A DNA stretch of 5,464 bases from Desulfobulbus sp. (lineage in GTDB: Bacteria > Desulfobacterota > Desulfobulbia > Desulfobulbales > Desulfobulbaceae), in the NCBI GenBank assembly GCA_030602145.1, contig JAUWAH010000201.1, positions 1 to 5,464 on the forward strand. The letters are read 5' to 3'. A model generated the notes under the pieces. The model did no database searches, was not told the DNA's origin, and saw only the letters and a list, made by a program, of their open reading frames with translations. Below, in pieces: positions 1-5,464 of this stretch. The stretch's first letter is position 1; each line of letters begins with the position of its first letter. The position numbers were made by a program, and so were the translations under genes.

Positions 1-676
1 GGGCCACCGCCACCTTGAAGCACAGTCCGGCCAACAGCAACCCCAGGGCCGCCAGCAGGGCCGGATTGGCGGTCAGGTCGCGGGCGGTGATCAGTTCGGC
101 GATGCGGATGATCTCGGTGGTGCCGGTGAGGCCGTAGAGCAACGACATGCCGAAGAGGAGCAGGGCCGAGGCAAAGGCGCCGGTGAGGAAGTACTTGATC
201 GCCGCTTCGCTTGTCCGGCCATCACGCTTGTGCAGACCGACCAGGGCGTAAACCGGCAGGGCCATCAGTTCCAGGCCCAGATAAAGAACCATCAGGTCGC
301 CGGCGGAGGCCATGAGCAGCATGCCGACCAGGGAGAACAGCAGCAGGCTGTAATATTCACCCTGGCGCAGGCCGATGGTCCGGCAGTGGTGTTCGCTCAT
401 CAGGGTGGTCAGGATCACCGCCACGAGGCAGATGGCCTTGAACACCATGGCATAGCCGTCGACGAGCAGCATGCCGCCGAAACCGGTGGTCGGCTGGGCG
501 ACGACCACCATGGCCAGGGCGGTGAGGCAACCGACCACGGTCAGCCAGGGCAGCAACTGCCGCTGGCGGGGAAGAAACAGGTCGCAGCAGATCAGCAGCA
601 CGCCGATGCCGACCAGCAGCAGTTCCGGCAGGATGGGTTCCACGGCGGTCCAGTTGATGGCCACAGTATCGATCAT
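1..676 (-). CDS. nuoN: NADH-quinone oxidoreductase subunit N (partial, 3' end missing)
   Basis: NuoN is one of the three antiporter-like proton-pumping subunits in the membrane arm of respiratory complex I. The first 225 codons are visible and the gene runs off the left edge; family members are about 480-490 residues, so roughly half is present. The ATG at 676 is the first possible start, because the frame upstream reaches a TGA at 709-707 with no start codon between. GAGGAG lies 5 nt before the ATG. The protein is strongly hydrophobic. It shows the family segment with the TM5 glutamate (E136, in LYLGLELMALPVYALVG), the KYFLTGAFASALLLFGMSL stretch with K161, and the TM7 lysine K221 in LCFKVAVA, where the window ends. 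The leftover base fits the proline expected next. It follows nuoM by 38 nt and is normally the last nuo gene. Family and subunit identity are secure; the C-terminal half cannot be judged. Confidence 0.96.
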   Translation of the reverse strand, partial: MIDTVAINWTAVEPILPELLLVGIGVLLICCDLFLPRQRQLLPWLTVVGCLTALAMVVVAQPTTGFGGMLLVDGYAMVFKAICLVAVILTTLMSEHHCRTIGLRQGEYYSLLLFSLVGMLLMASAGDLMVLYLGLELMALPVYALVGLHKRDGRTSEAAIKYFLTGAFASALLLFGMSLLYGLTGTTEIIRIAELITARDLTANPALLAALGLLLAGLCFKVAVA

Positions 677-681
677 GGTCG

Positions 682-687
682 CTCCTC
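682..687 (-). promoter_or_regulatory. Ribosome binding site of nuoN
   Basis: On the minus strand GAGGAG is followed by 5 nt (CGACC) and then the nuoN ATG at 676. It is a good Shine-Dalgarno match at normal spacing and supports this start. With a 38-nt gap after nuoM, nuoN can probably be initiated independently rather than only by reinitiation. Confidence 0.75.
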
Positions 688-705
688 GGTCTTGGCGATA
701 ATATG

Positions 706-721
706 GTCAGAAAGTCAGAAA
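706..721. repeat. Perfect 8-bp tandem duplication across the nuoM stop codon
   Basis: The plus strand reads GTCAGAAA twice in a row, at 706-713 and 714-721 (TTTCTGAC twice on the coding strand). The first copy in the direction of transcription contains the nuoM TGA (717-715). The second lies in the nuoM-nuoN spacer and carries another TGA (709-707), shifted by 8 nt and so in the nuoN frame. It looks like a small slippage duplication. No function is evident. Confidence 0.7.
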
Positions 722-2214
722 CGCGGCATGTGACCGGCCAGCGCCAAGCCATGGACCTGGTCGAGCAGGTGGGTCACCGACACATGGAGGAAACTCAGCA
801 GCGCGTTGGGATAGAAACCGATCCACAGAATCAGCAGCACCATGGGGGCCAGGGTCAGGATCTCCCGCAGGTTGAGCTGCGCCAGGCCGCGCATCGACTC
901 CTTGACCTCGTTGAAAAAGATGCGTTGATACAGCCAGAGCATGTACCAGGCACCAAGAATGAGGCCGGAGGCGGCGATCACCGCCAGCCAGGGTTGTCGT
1001 TCGAAGCCGCCGAGGAGGATCAGGAATTCGCCGATGAAGCCGTTGGTGCCGGGCAATCCCACCGCCGCCAGGGTAAAGAGCAGGAAAAATCCGGCGAAGA
1101 CCGGCATGGTCGAGGCCAATCCCCCGTAGGCGGCGATCTCCCGGGTGTGGGTGCGTTCGTAGATCATGCCCACGGCCAGAAAAAGGGCGCCGGTGACTAG
1201 GCCGTGGTTGATCATCTGCAGGATCGCGCCCTCCAGGCCGCGCTGGTTCAAGGCGAACAGTCCCAGGGTGACAAAACCCATGTGGCTCACCGAACTGTAG
1301 GCAATCAGCCGTTTGAGATCGGTCTGGACCAGGCAGATCACCGCGCCGTAGACAATGGCGATCACCGACAGGACCAGCATGGGCATGAGCATTTGCTGGG
1401 TGGCGTCGGGCAGGATGGGCAGGGAAAAGCGGAGAAAGCCGTAAGCCCCCATCTTGATCAGCACCCCGGCCAGGATGACCGAGCCGGCGGCCGGCGCCTC
1501 GGTGTGGGCATCGGGCAGCCAGGTGTGCACCGGCCACATCGGTACCTTGACCGCGAAGGCGGCGAAAAAGGCCCAGAAGAGGATCAATTGCAGCTTGAGC
1601 GAATAGGGCTGTCCGGCCAGTTTAAGCAGGTCGAAGGTGTGACCGCCGTTCTGGTAGAGGAGGATGATGCCCACCAGCATCAGCAGGCTGCCGACCAGGG
1701 TATAGAGGAAGAACTTGACGGTGGCGTAGATGCGGTTCGGGCCACCCCAGACGCCGATGATCAGGAACATCGGGATGAGCATCGCCTCCCAAAAGATGTA
1801 GAACAAAAACAGGTCAGTGGCACAGAAGACCCCCATCATCGCCCCTTCCAGGAGCAGCATGGAGACGAAGAATTCCGGCACCTTGTCGCCGATGGATTCC
1901 CAGGAGACCAGCACCGAGAGGACAACGATCAAGGCGGTCAGGAGGAGAAAGAGAAGGCTGATGCCGTCGATGCCCAGGCTGTAGTTGATATTCAGGGCTG
2001 TGATCCACGGGTGGTGCTCGACGAACTGCATCACATGGGTGGATTTGTCGAACAGCAGAACCAGCGGCAGGGTCAGGCACAGTTCGATCAAACTGATGAT
2101 CAGGGCCATGGTCCGGATGGTTCCGGTCTGCTGGCGGGACACGCACAGCAGGGACAACCCGCCGAGGACCGGGAAAAAGATCAGGGTGCTGAGCAGAGGC
2201 ATGGACATCGTCAT
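715..2214 (-). CDS. nuoM: NADH-quinone oxidoreductase subunit M
   Basis: NuoM is the middle antiporter-like proton-translocating subunit of the complex I membrane arm, between NuoL and NuoN. The predicted 499 residues match the family length (about 490-510), and the chain is a run of about 14 hydrophobic helices. The expected charged residues are visible: TM5 glutamate E143 (in FWEAMLIPMFLIIGVWGG), TM7 lysine K223 (in FAVKVPMWPVHTWLPDAH), K254 in the broken TM8 region (VLIKMGAYGFLRF), H337 (INHGLVTGALFL) and TM12 glutamate E396 (NGFIGEF). NuoM carries a glutamate at this last site where NuoL carries a lysine, which separates the two paralogues. The gene starts 18 nt after nuoL. Three in-frame ATGs lie close together (2214, 2208, 2202). 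The only SD-like bases, GGA at 2219-2217, are 2 nt from the first and 8 nt from the second, so the true start may be 2208. No frameshift or missing key residue is seen. Confidence 0.97.
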   Translation of the reverse strand: MTMSMPLLSTLIFFPVLGGLSLLCVSRQQTGTIRTMALIISLIELCLTLPLVLLFDKSTHVMQFVEHHPWITALNINYSLGIDGISLLFLLLTALIVVLSVLVSWESIGDKVPEFFVSMLLLEGAMMGVFCATDLFLFYIFWEAMLIPMFLIIGVWGGPNRIYATVKFFLYTLVGSLLMLVGIILLYQNGGHTFDLLKLAGQPYSLKLQLILFWAFFAAFAVKVPMWPVHTWLPDAHTEAPAAGSVILAGVLIKMGAYGFLRFSLPILPDATQQMLMPMLVLSVIAIVYGAVICLVQTDLKRLIAYSSVSHMGFVTLGLFALNQRGLEGAILQMINHGLVTGALFLAVGMIYERTHTREIAAYGGLASTMPVFAGFFLLFTLAAVGLPGTNGFIGEFLILLGGFERQPWLAVIAASGLILGAWYMLWLYQRIFFNEVKESMRGLAQLNLREILTLAPMVLLILWIGFYPNALLSFLHVSVTHLLDQVHGLALAGHMPRF

Positions 2215-2232
2215 GTTCCGTAAGAGTTCGGG

Positions 2233-4155
2233 TTAAAGACCGATCAGCAGCACAGCCACCAGGACCAGGGCGCCGCCACCCATCCAGGCAAGGTAATGGG
2301 AGACCTGGCCATCCTGAATCCGGCGCAACCGTTCGGCAAAGGAGCCGATGGCCCTGGGCAGGCCATTGACCACCCCCTCGATGCAGGCCAGATCGACGAT
2401 CCGCAGGATCACGGCGCGACTGAAGGCGAGCGTCGGCTTGACGATGACCGTGTCATACAGTTCGTCGATGTAGTATTTGTTGAGCAGCAACCGGTAGACC
2501 ATCGCCAGCCGCTCGGCCAGCAGGCCGGGCAGGTGGGGTTTCAACCGGTAGAGCAGGTACGCCAGGCCGATGCCGCAGACCCCGGCCAGTACCGAAGAGG
2601 CCATGAGCAGGGCCTCGGTGGTCCCGGAGACATGGACATGGGGATGGCCGAGCACCGGTTCGAGGAAGTGGGCCCAGTGGTTGCTGCCGCCAAGGATGGC
2701 GGGCACGCCGAACCAGCCGGCGGCCACGGCGCCGACCGCCAGCAGCATCAACGGCCAGGTGACCACTGCCGGCGATTCGTGGAGGTGATGGCGCTGCTCC
2801 TCGGTGCCGCGGAACTCACCATGGAAGATGAGGAAAAAGAGGCGGAAGGAGTAGAAGGCGGTCATGAAGGCCACCAGGGTGCCGATGGCCCAGGCGAACT
2901 TGCCGGCTGCCAGGTCGGTGTTGAAGGCCATGAGCAGGATCTCGTCCTTGCTGAAAAAGCCGGCCAGGCCGGGGATGCCGGCAATGGACAGCGAGGCGAG
3001 GAGAAAGGTCCAGTAGGTGATGGGCATCTTGCTCTTCAGGCCGCCCATGTGTCGCACATCCTGTTCGTGGTGCATGCCCAGGATCACCGAACCGCAGCCG
3101 AGAAAGAGCAGGGCCTTGAAATAGGCATGGGTGAAAAGGTGGAAGATGCCGGCCGAGTAAGCGCCGACGCCGCAGCCGATGAACATGTAGGCCAGTTGGC
3201 TGACCGTCGAGTAGGCCACCACCCGCTTGATGTCGGTCTGCACCAGGGCGATGGTGGCGGCGAACAGGGCGGTGACGGCGCCGAGCACGGTGATCAGGTT
3301 GAGGGCAAAGGGCGAAAGGTCGAAGATCGGGTTGCAGCGGGCCACCAGGAAGACGCCGGCGGTGACCATGGTGGCCGCATGGATCAGGGCGCTGACCGGG
3401 GTCGGGCCCTCCATGGCGTCGGGCAGCCAGACATGGAGCGGGATCTGGGCCGATTTGCCGATCGCGCCGCAGAACAGCAGCAGGGCGATCACGGTCGCCA
3501 AGCCGATGGGACTGCCGAACAGGGCCAAGCTCTGGCCCTCAAGTTCACCGGCCCGGCTGAACACCTCCTGGTAGTGAAGGCTGCCGAACTGGGTGAAGAT
3601 GAGAAACAGGCCGAGGATGAAGCCGAAATCGCCGAACCGGTTGACGATGAAGGCCTTCTTGCCGGCATCGGCGGCGGACTGTTTGTTGAAGTAAAAACCG
3701 ATCAACAGGTAGGAGGAGAGCCCGACCGCCTCCCAGCCGAAGAACAACTGGAGGAAGTTGTTGCCTAGGACCAGCATGAGCATGGAGAAGGTGAAGAGGC
3801 TCAAGTAGGCAAAAAAGCGGTAATAGCCCTCCTCGCCCTTCATGTAGCCCACCGAGTAGATGTGGACCAGCGAACTGACGCTGGTGACCACGATGAGCAT
3901 CACCGCCGTCAACTGGTCGACGAGAAACCCGAAGGACACCGTCAGGTTGCCCGACTGGATCCAGGTGAAGATATCCTGATTGATGATTTCGCCGGACAGG
4001 ACCCGGAAATAGGCGGCCAGGGAGCAGGCGAAAGTGAGCAGGACGGCGATGATCGGCAGCCAGTGGGCCCGGGTGCCCCATCGTTTGCCAAACAGCAGGG
4101 TGACGACAAAGGAGGCCAGCGGCAGGAGCGGGATGGCAAGCAGAGAGGCCGGCAT
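2233..4155 (-). CDS. nuoL: NADH-quinone oxidoreductase subunit L
   Basis: NuoL is the distal antiporter-like proton-pumping subunit of complex I. It carries the long lateral helix (HL) that runs along the membrane arm. The 640 residues are slightly longer than the roughly 610 of E. coli NuoL and within family range. The visible core includes TM5 glutamate E142 (FFGWEAVGLSSYLLIGFY), D176 (VNRFGDFGF), TM7 lysine K234 (GAIGKSAQIPLHVWLPDA, followed by the GPTPVSALIHAATMVTAGV hallmark at about 250-268), H339, H343 and K347 (FHLFTHAYFKALLFL), and TM12 K403-D404 (FFSKDEIL). The C-terminal region has a His-rich loop (about 455-510), the conserved NKYYIDELYD motif (559-568) leading into helix HL, and a last membrane helix near 622-640. 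The start ATG lies 4 nt after the nuoK stop, with AAGGG 8 nt upstream. All residues thought essential for proton transfer are intact. Confidence 0.98.
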   Translation of the reverse strand: MPASLLAIPLLPLASFVVTLLFGKRWGTRAHWLPIIAVLLTFACSLAAYFRVLSGEIINQDIFTWIQSGNLTVSFGFLVDQLTAVMLIVVTSVSSLVHIYSVGYMKGEEGYYRFFAYLSLFTFSMLMLVLGNNFLQLFFGWEAVGLSSYLLIGFYFNKQSAADAGKKAFIVNRFGDFGFILGLFLIFTQFGSLHYQEVFSRAGELEGQSLALFGSPIGLATVIALLLFCGAIGKSAQIPLHVWLPDAMEGPTPVSALIHAATMVTAGVFLVARCNPIFDLSPFALNLITVLGAVTALFAATIALVQTDIKRVVAYSTVSQLAYMFIGCGVGAYSAGIFHLFTHAYFKALLFLGCGSVILGMHHEQDVRHMGGLKSKMPITYWTFLLASLSIAGIPGLAGFFSKDEILLMAFNTDLAAGKFAWAIGTLVAFMTAFYSFRLFFLIFHGEFRGTEEQRHHLHESPAVVTWPLMLLAVGAVAAGWFGVPAILGGSNHWAHFLEPVLGHPHVHVSGTTEALLMASSVLAGVCGIGLAYLLYRLKPHLPGLLAERLAMVYRLLLNKYYIDELYDTVIVKPTLAFSRAVILRIVDLACIEGVVNGLPRAIGSFAERLRRIQDGQVSHYLAWMGGGALVLVAVLLIGL

Positions 4156-4159
4156 GGTG

Positions 4160-4462
4160 TTATCCCTTGAGGTGGTTGATGGTATCGACGTGGACGCTGC
4201 GCCGACTCCGGTAGAGGGCGATGGCGATACCCAGGCCGATGGCGGCCTCGGCGGCGGCCACGGTGATGATGAAGAAGGTGAAGGCCTGGCCCCGGACGCT
4301 GTCCAGGTAATGACTAAGCGCCACCAGGTTGAGGTTGACGCCGTTGAGCATCAGCTCGATGGACAGGAACATGATGATGACGTTGCGCCGGGTGAGGAAA
4401 CCGCAGACCCCGATGCAGAACAGGATGGCGGCCAGGGCCATGTACCAGGACAGGGGAATCAC
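4160..4462 (-). CDS. nuoK: NADH-quinone oxidoreductase subunit K
   Basis: NuoK is a small three-helix membrane subunit of complex I. It sits between NuoJ/NuoA and NuoN and is part of the charged axis that links the quinone site to the pumps. The product is 100 residues, the standard length. The two conserved membrane glutamates are present at E36 (MFLSIELMLNGVNLNLVA) and E72 (VAAAEAAIGLGIAIALYR), the same positions as in E. coli NuoK. The R25-R26 pair after helix 1 is also present. Hydrophobic segments lie at about 3-23, 28-49 and 60-84. The start is a GTG at 4462 that overlaps the nuoJ TGA (GTGA). A strong SD, AAGGAGG, within the last nuoJ codons supports it. The N-terminus (IPLSWYMALAAILF) aligns with the family start, so a later start is unlikely. 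Translation is probably coupled to nuoJ. Confidence 0.97.
   Translation of the reverse strand: MIPLSWYMALAAILFCIGVCGFLTRRNVIIMFLSIELMLNGVNLNLVALSHYLDSVRGQAFTFFIITVAAAEAAIGLGIAIALYRSRRSVHVDTINHLKG
4164..4168 (-). promoter_or_regulatory. Ribosome binding site of nuoL
   Basis: AAGGG on the minus strand, made by the last codons of nuoK (AAG GGA), lies 8 nt before the nuoL ATG at 4155. It is a moderate Shine-Dalgarno match that overlaps the end of the upstream gene, consistent with coupled translation of nuoK and nuoL. Confidence 0.55.
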
Positions 4463-5034
4463 TGCTGCACCTCCTTGGGCTGGTTGTCGGAATCCGTTAG
4501 GCCGATGTCTTCTCCCCGGTCCGGCCCGTCATGGTCCCGCCGGGCCAGCACCAAACCACCGATCAGGGCCACCAGCAGAATCACGCCGGCAATTTCAAAG
4601 GGAAGCAGATAGGTGGAATAGAGTTCCTGGCCCAGGGCCTTGGTGTGGGTCGCCTCCCGGATGGCCTCGACCGTCCAGACACCCTTCTCGCCGAGGCTGA
4701 AGGCGGGAATCACCGCGATCAGGCACACTGCCAGGCCAGCGGCAATGATCCGCCCGAGCCAGGCGGAGGGTACAAAGGCGTCCAGGTGCAGTTCCTCGCG
4801 CAAACTGACCAGGAAGAGGACAAAGAGATAGAGCACCAGGATGGCGCCGGCATAGACGATGATCTGCACCGCGGCTAGAAACTCGGCGTTCAGGGTCAGA
4901 TAGAGCCCGGCCATGTGGAAGAAGAGAACCAGGACCATGAGCACGCAGTGAACCGGGTTGCGCAGGCTGATGGCCAGGATGCCGCTGGCGATGATCATCA
5001 GGGCGCAGTACCCGAAAAAGAACTGGAGAAACAT
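4459..5034 (-). CDS. nuoJ: NADH-quinone oxidoreductase subunit J
   Basis: NuoJ is a membrane-arm subunit of complex I located near the quinone module (homologue of mitochondrial ND6). The 191-residue product is close to the family's usual 160-200. About five hydrophobic helices are visible (roughly 3-22, 28-48, 52-77, 93-113, 143-165). Helix 3 holds the best family signature, the stretch AEFLAAVQIIVYAGAILVLY at 50-69, with the conserved Tyr61 and the small-residue turn thought to form a pi-bulge gate in this subunit. The last helix has PFEIAGVILLVALIGG. The C-terminal tail (about 165-191) is hydrophilic and rich in Asp, Glu, Arg and Gln; tails of this kind vary between species. The ATG at 5034 is 12 nt after the nuoI stop with a very strong SD. 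The 3' end overlaps nuoK by 4 nt and encodes the SD of nuoK. Confidence 0.97.
   Translation of the reverse strand: MFLQFFFGYCALMIIASGILAISLRNPVHCVLMVLVLFFHMAGLYLTLNAEFLAAVQIIVYAGAILVLYLFVLFLVSLREELHLDAFVPSAWLGRIIAAGLAVCLIAVIPAFSLGEKGVWTVEAIREATHTKALGQELYSTYLLPFEIAGVILLVALIGGLVLARRDHDGPDRGEDIGLTDSDNQPKEVQQ
4468..4476 (-). promoter_or_regulatory. Ribosome binding site of nuoK, inside nuoJ
   Basis: The minus strand reads AAGGAGGTG, which is also codons K-E-V near the end of nuoJ. The AGGAGG core ends 7 nt before the GTG at 4462. It is a near-perfect Shine-Dalgarno match at good spacing and decides in favour of the GTG as the nuoK start. Confidence 0.8.
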
Positions 5035-5040
5035 CGTTAT

Positions 5041-5049
5041 CCTCCTTTA
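5041..5049 (-). promoter_or_regulatory. Ribosome binding site of nuoJ, overlapping the nuoI stop
   Basis: The minus strand reads TAAAGGAGG. The first three bases are the nuoI stop codon, and the AGGAGG core ends 6 nt before the nuoJ ATG at 5034. It is a near-consensus Shine-Dalgarno site. Its contact with the nuoI stop suggests that ribosomes finishing nuoI can reinitiate on nuoJ. Confidence 0.8.
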
Positions 5050-5464
5050 GGCCTGTTCCGGCGGCATATGCTGCCGCCATTTGCGGCCCACCACCTGCTT
5101 TTCGCCGCTCCATTCGGGTGAAACCGCCAGTCGCTTCGGCGCGGGCAGATCTGCCTCGGCCAGGCCGCGCGGCCGACAGAACGGATTGACATACTCGTCA
5201 AGCGGCACATCCAGGCCAGCGACAAAATGGTCCCAGTTGGCCAGCAGCTGCTCCTTGGTAAAATAGAGCGACGGCCGTTCATAGCGGCTGTATTCGTAGA
5301 CCTCGGTAAGGACAATGGCATTCACCGGGCAGACCTCCTCGCAATAGCCGCAGTACACGCAGCGCAGGGCCTCGATCCGGTAGCAGTCGATGATTCTCCG
5401 GCTGCCCGGTTCCTTGTCCTTGTGGGAGCGGATGCGGATGCACCGCGACGGGCAGACCATGGCA
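5047..5464 (-). CDS. nuoI: NADH-quinone oxidoreductase subunit I (partial, 5' end missing)
   Basis: NuoI is the hydrophilic ferredoxin-like subunit of complex I. It carries two [4Fe-4S] clusters (N6a and N6b) and passes electrons to N2 next to the quinone site. The 3' 138 codons are visible; the start lies beyond the right edge. The frame stays open to the edge. The ATG at 5460 is an internal Met and not the start, because it sits between the third and fourth cysteines of the first cluster motif. The chain enters as A-M-V-C-P, and the single edge base allows the preceding Cys codon (TGT). The second motif is complete at 5329-5361: CVYCGYCEEVCP (C-x2-C-x2-C-x3-CP). A C-terminal extension of about 90 residues follows, with the YERPSLYFTKEQLL stretch typical of NuoI. 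Two non-ligand cysteines (in IIDCYR and NPFCRP) are seen. The stop codon TAA overlaps the nuoJ SD. Confidence 0.95.
   Translation of the reverse strand, partial: AMVCPSRCIRIRSHKDKEPGSRRIIDCYRIEALRCVYCGYCEEVCPVNAIVLTEVYEYSRYERPSLYFTKEQLLANWDHFVAGLDVPLDEYVNPFCRPRGLAEADLPAPKRLAVSPEWSGEKQVVGRKWRQHMPPEQA

Noticed and set aside
698..703. A -10-like TATTAT on the minus strand in the nuoM-nuoN spacer, as a possible internal promoter
   Set aside because: No -35-like hexamer is found 15-18 nt upstream (the bases there are GC-rich, around CCGCGT). One AT-rich hexamer is not enough to call a promoter.
230..733. A 167-codon plus-strand open frame opposite the nuoN start
   Set aside because: It has the same Q/H/G/D-rich mirror composition of a hydrophobic gene. 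nuoN on the minus strand has clear family motifs across the same bases.
1204..2223. A 339-codon open frame on the plus strand, antisense to nuoM
   Set aside because: It is in the same codon register as nuoM and has the same Q/D/H/G-rich composition. It is a shadow of the membrane protein gene and has no recognisable domain.
2751..2796. His-rich stretch in NuoL (around residues 455-468) as a possible metal-binding insertion
   Set aside because: A His/Glu-rich loop ending in an ESP-like motif before the next helix is common at this place in bacterial NuoL proteins, so it is ordinary family variation.
2296..3768. A 490-codon open frame on the plus strand, antisense to nuoL
   Set aside because: It is in exact codon register with nuoL, so each codon is the reverse complement of a NuoL codon. 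Hydrophobic codons such as CTG, ATC, TTC and GCC become CAG, GAT, GAA and GGC, which explains the Q/D/E/G/H-rich, low-complexity product. It stays open because the GC-rich gene avoids TTA, CTA and TCA.
1..5464. Search for mobile elements, CRISPR arrays, RNA genes, terminators or a hidden system
   Set aside because: The whole window is occupied by collinear nuo genes with spacers of at most 38 nt. No repeats of CRISPR type, insertion-sequence ends, tRNA-like folds or terminator hairpins were seen.

Overview
The window is one uninterrupted stretch of a respiratory complex I operon (proton-pumping NADH:quinone oxidoreductase family, nuo), with every gene on the minus strand. Read in transcription order from the right edge, it holds nuoI (3' part), nuoJ, nuoK, nuoL, nuoM and nuoN (5' part). 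This is the canonical nuoA-N order. The four middle genes are complete. nuoI is cut by the right edge within its first iron-sulfur motif, and nuoN is cut by the left edge just after its central lysine.

The DNA is GC-rich by eye and packed almost entirely with coding sequence. The junctions are: nuoI-nuoJ, 12 nt apart; nuoJ-nuoK, overlapping by 4 nt (GTGA); nuoK-nuoL, 4 nt apart; nuoL-nuoM, 18 nt apart; nuoM-nuoN, 38 nt apart. No junction shows a convincing promoter or terminator, so the genes are probably one transcript whose promoter lies beyond the right edge. Clear ribosome binding sites precede nuoJ, nuoK and nuoN, a shorter one precedes nuoL, and nuoM has only a weak one.

NuoI is the peripheral-arm subunit that carries two [4Fe-4S] clusters and passes electrons toward the quinone site. 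NuoJ and NuoK form part of the membrane arm next to the quinone module. NuoL, NuoM and NuoN are the three Mrp-antiporter-like proton-pumping subunits. The charged residues expected for proton translocation are all present in the visible parts: a TM5 glutamate and a TM7 lysine in L, M and N, a TM12 lysine in L and glutamate in M, and two membrane glutamates in K. There is no frameshift, insertion or internal stop, so the complex should be functional.

The organism is a bacterium. The GC content and the flavour of the proteins (a 640-residue NuoL and the sequence style around the second NuoI cluster) recall Desulfobacterota and similar anaerobes, but that is a low-confidence impression and no gene here settles it. 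I found no novel system. The few observations worth a second look are small: a perfect 8-bp tandem duplication across the nuoM stop codon, a coupled GTG start for nuoK, and an uncertain nuoM start.
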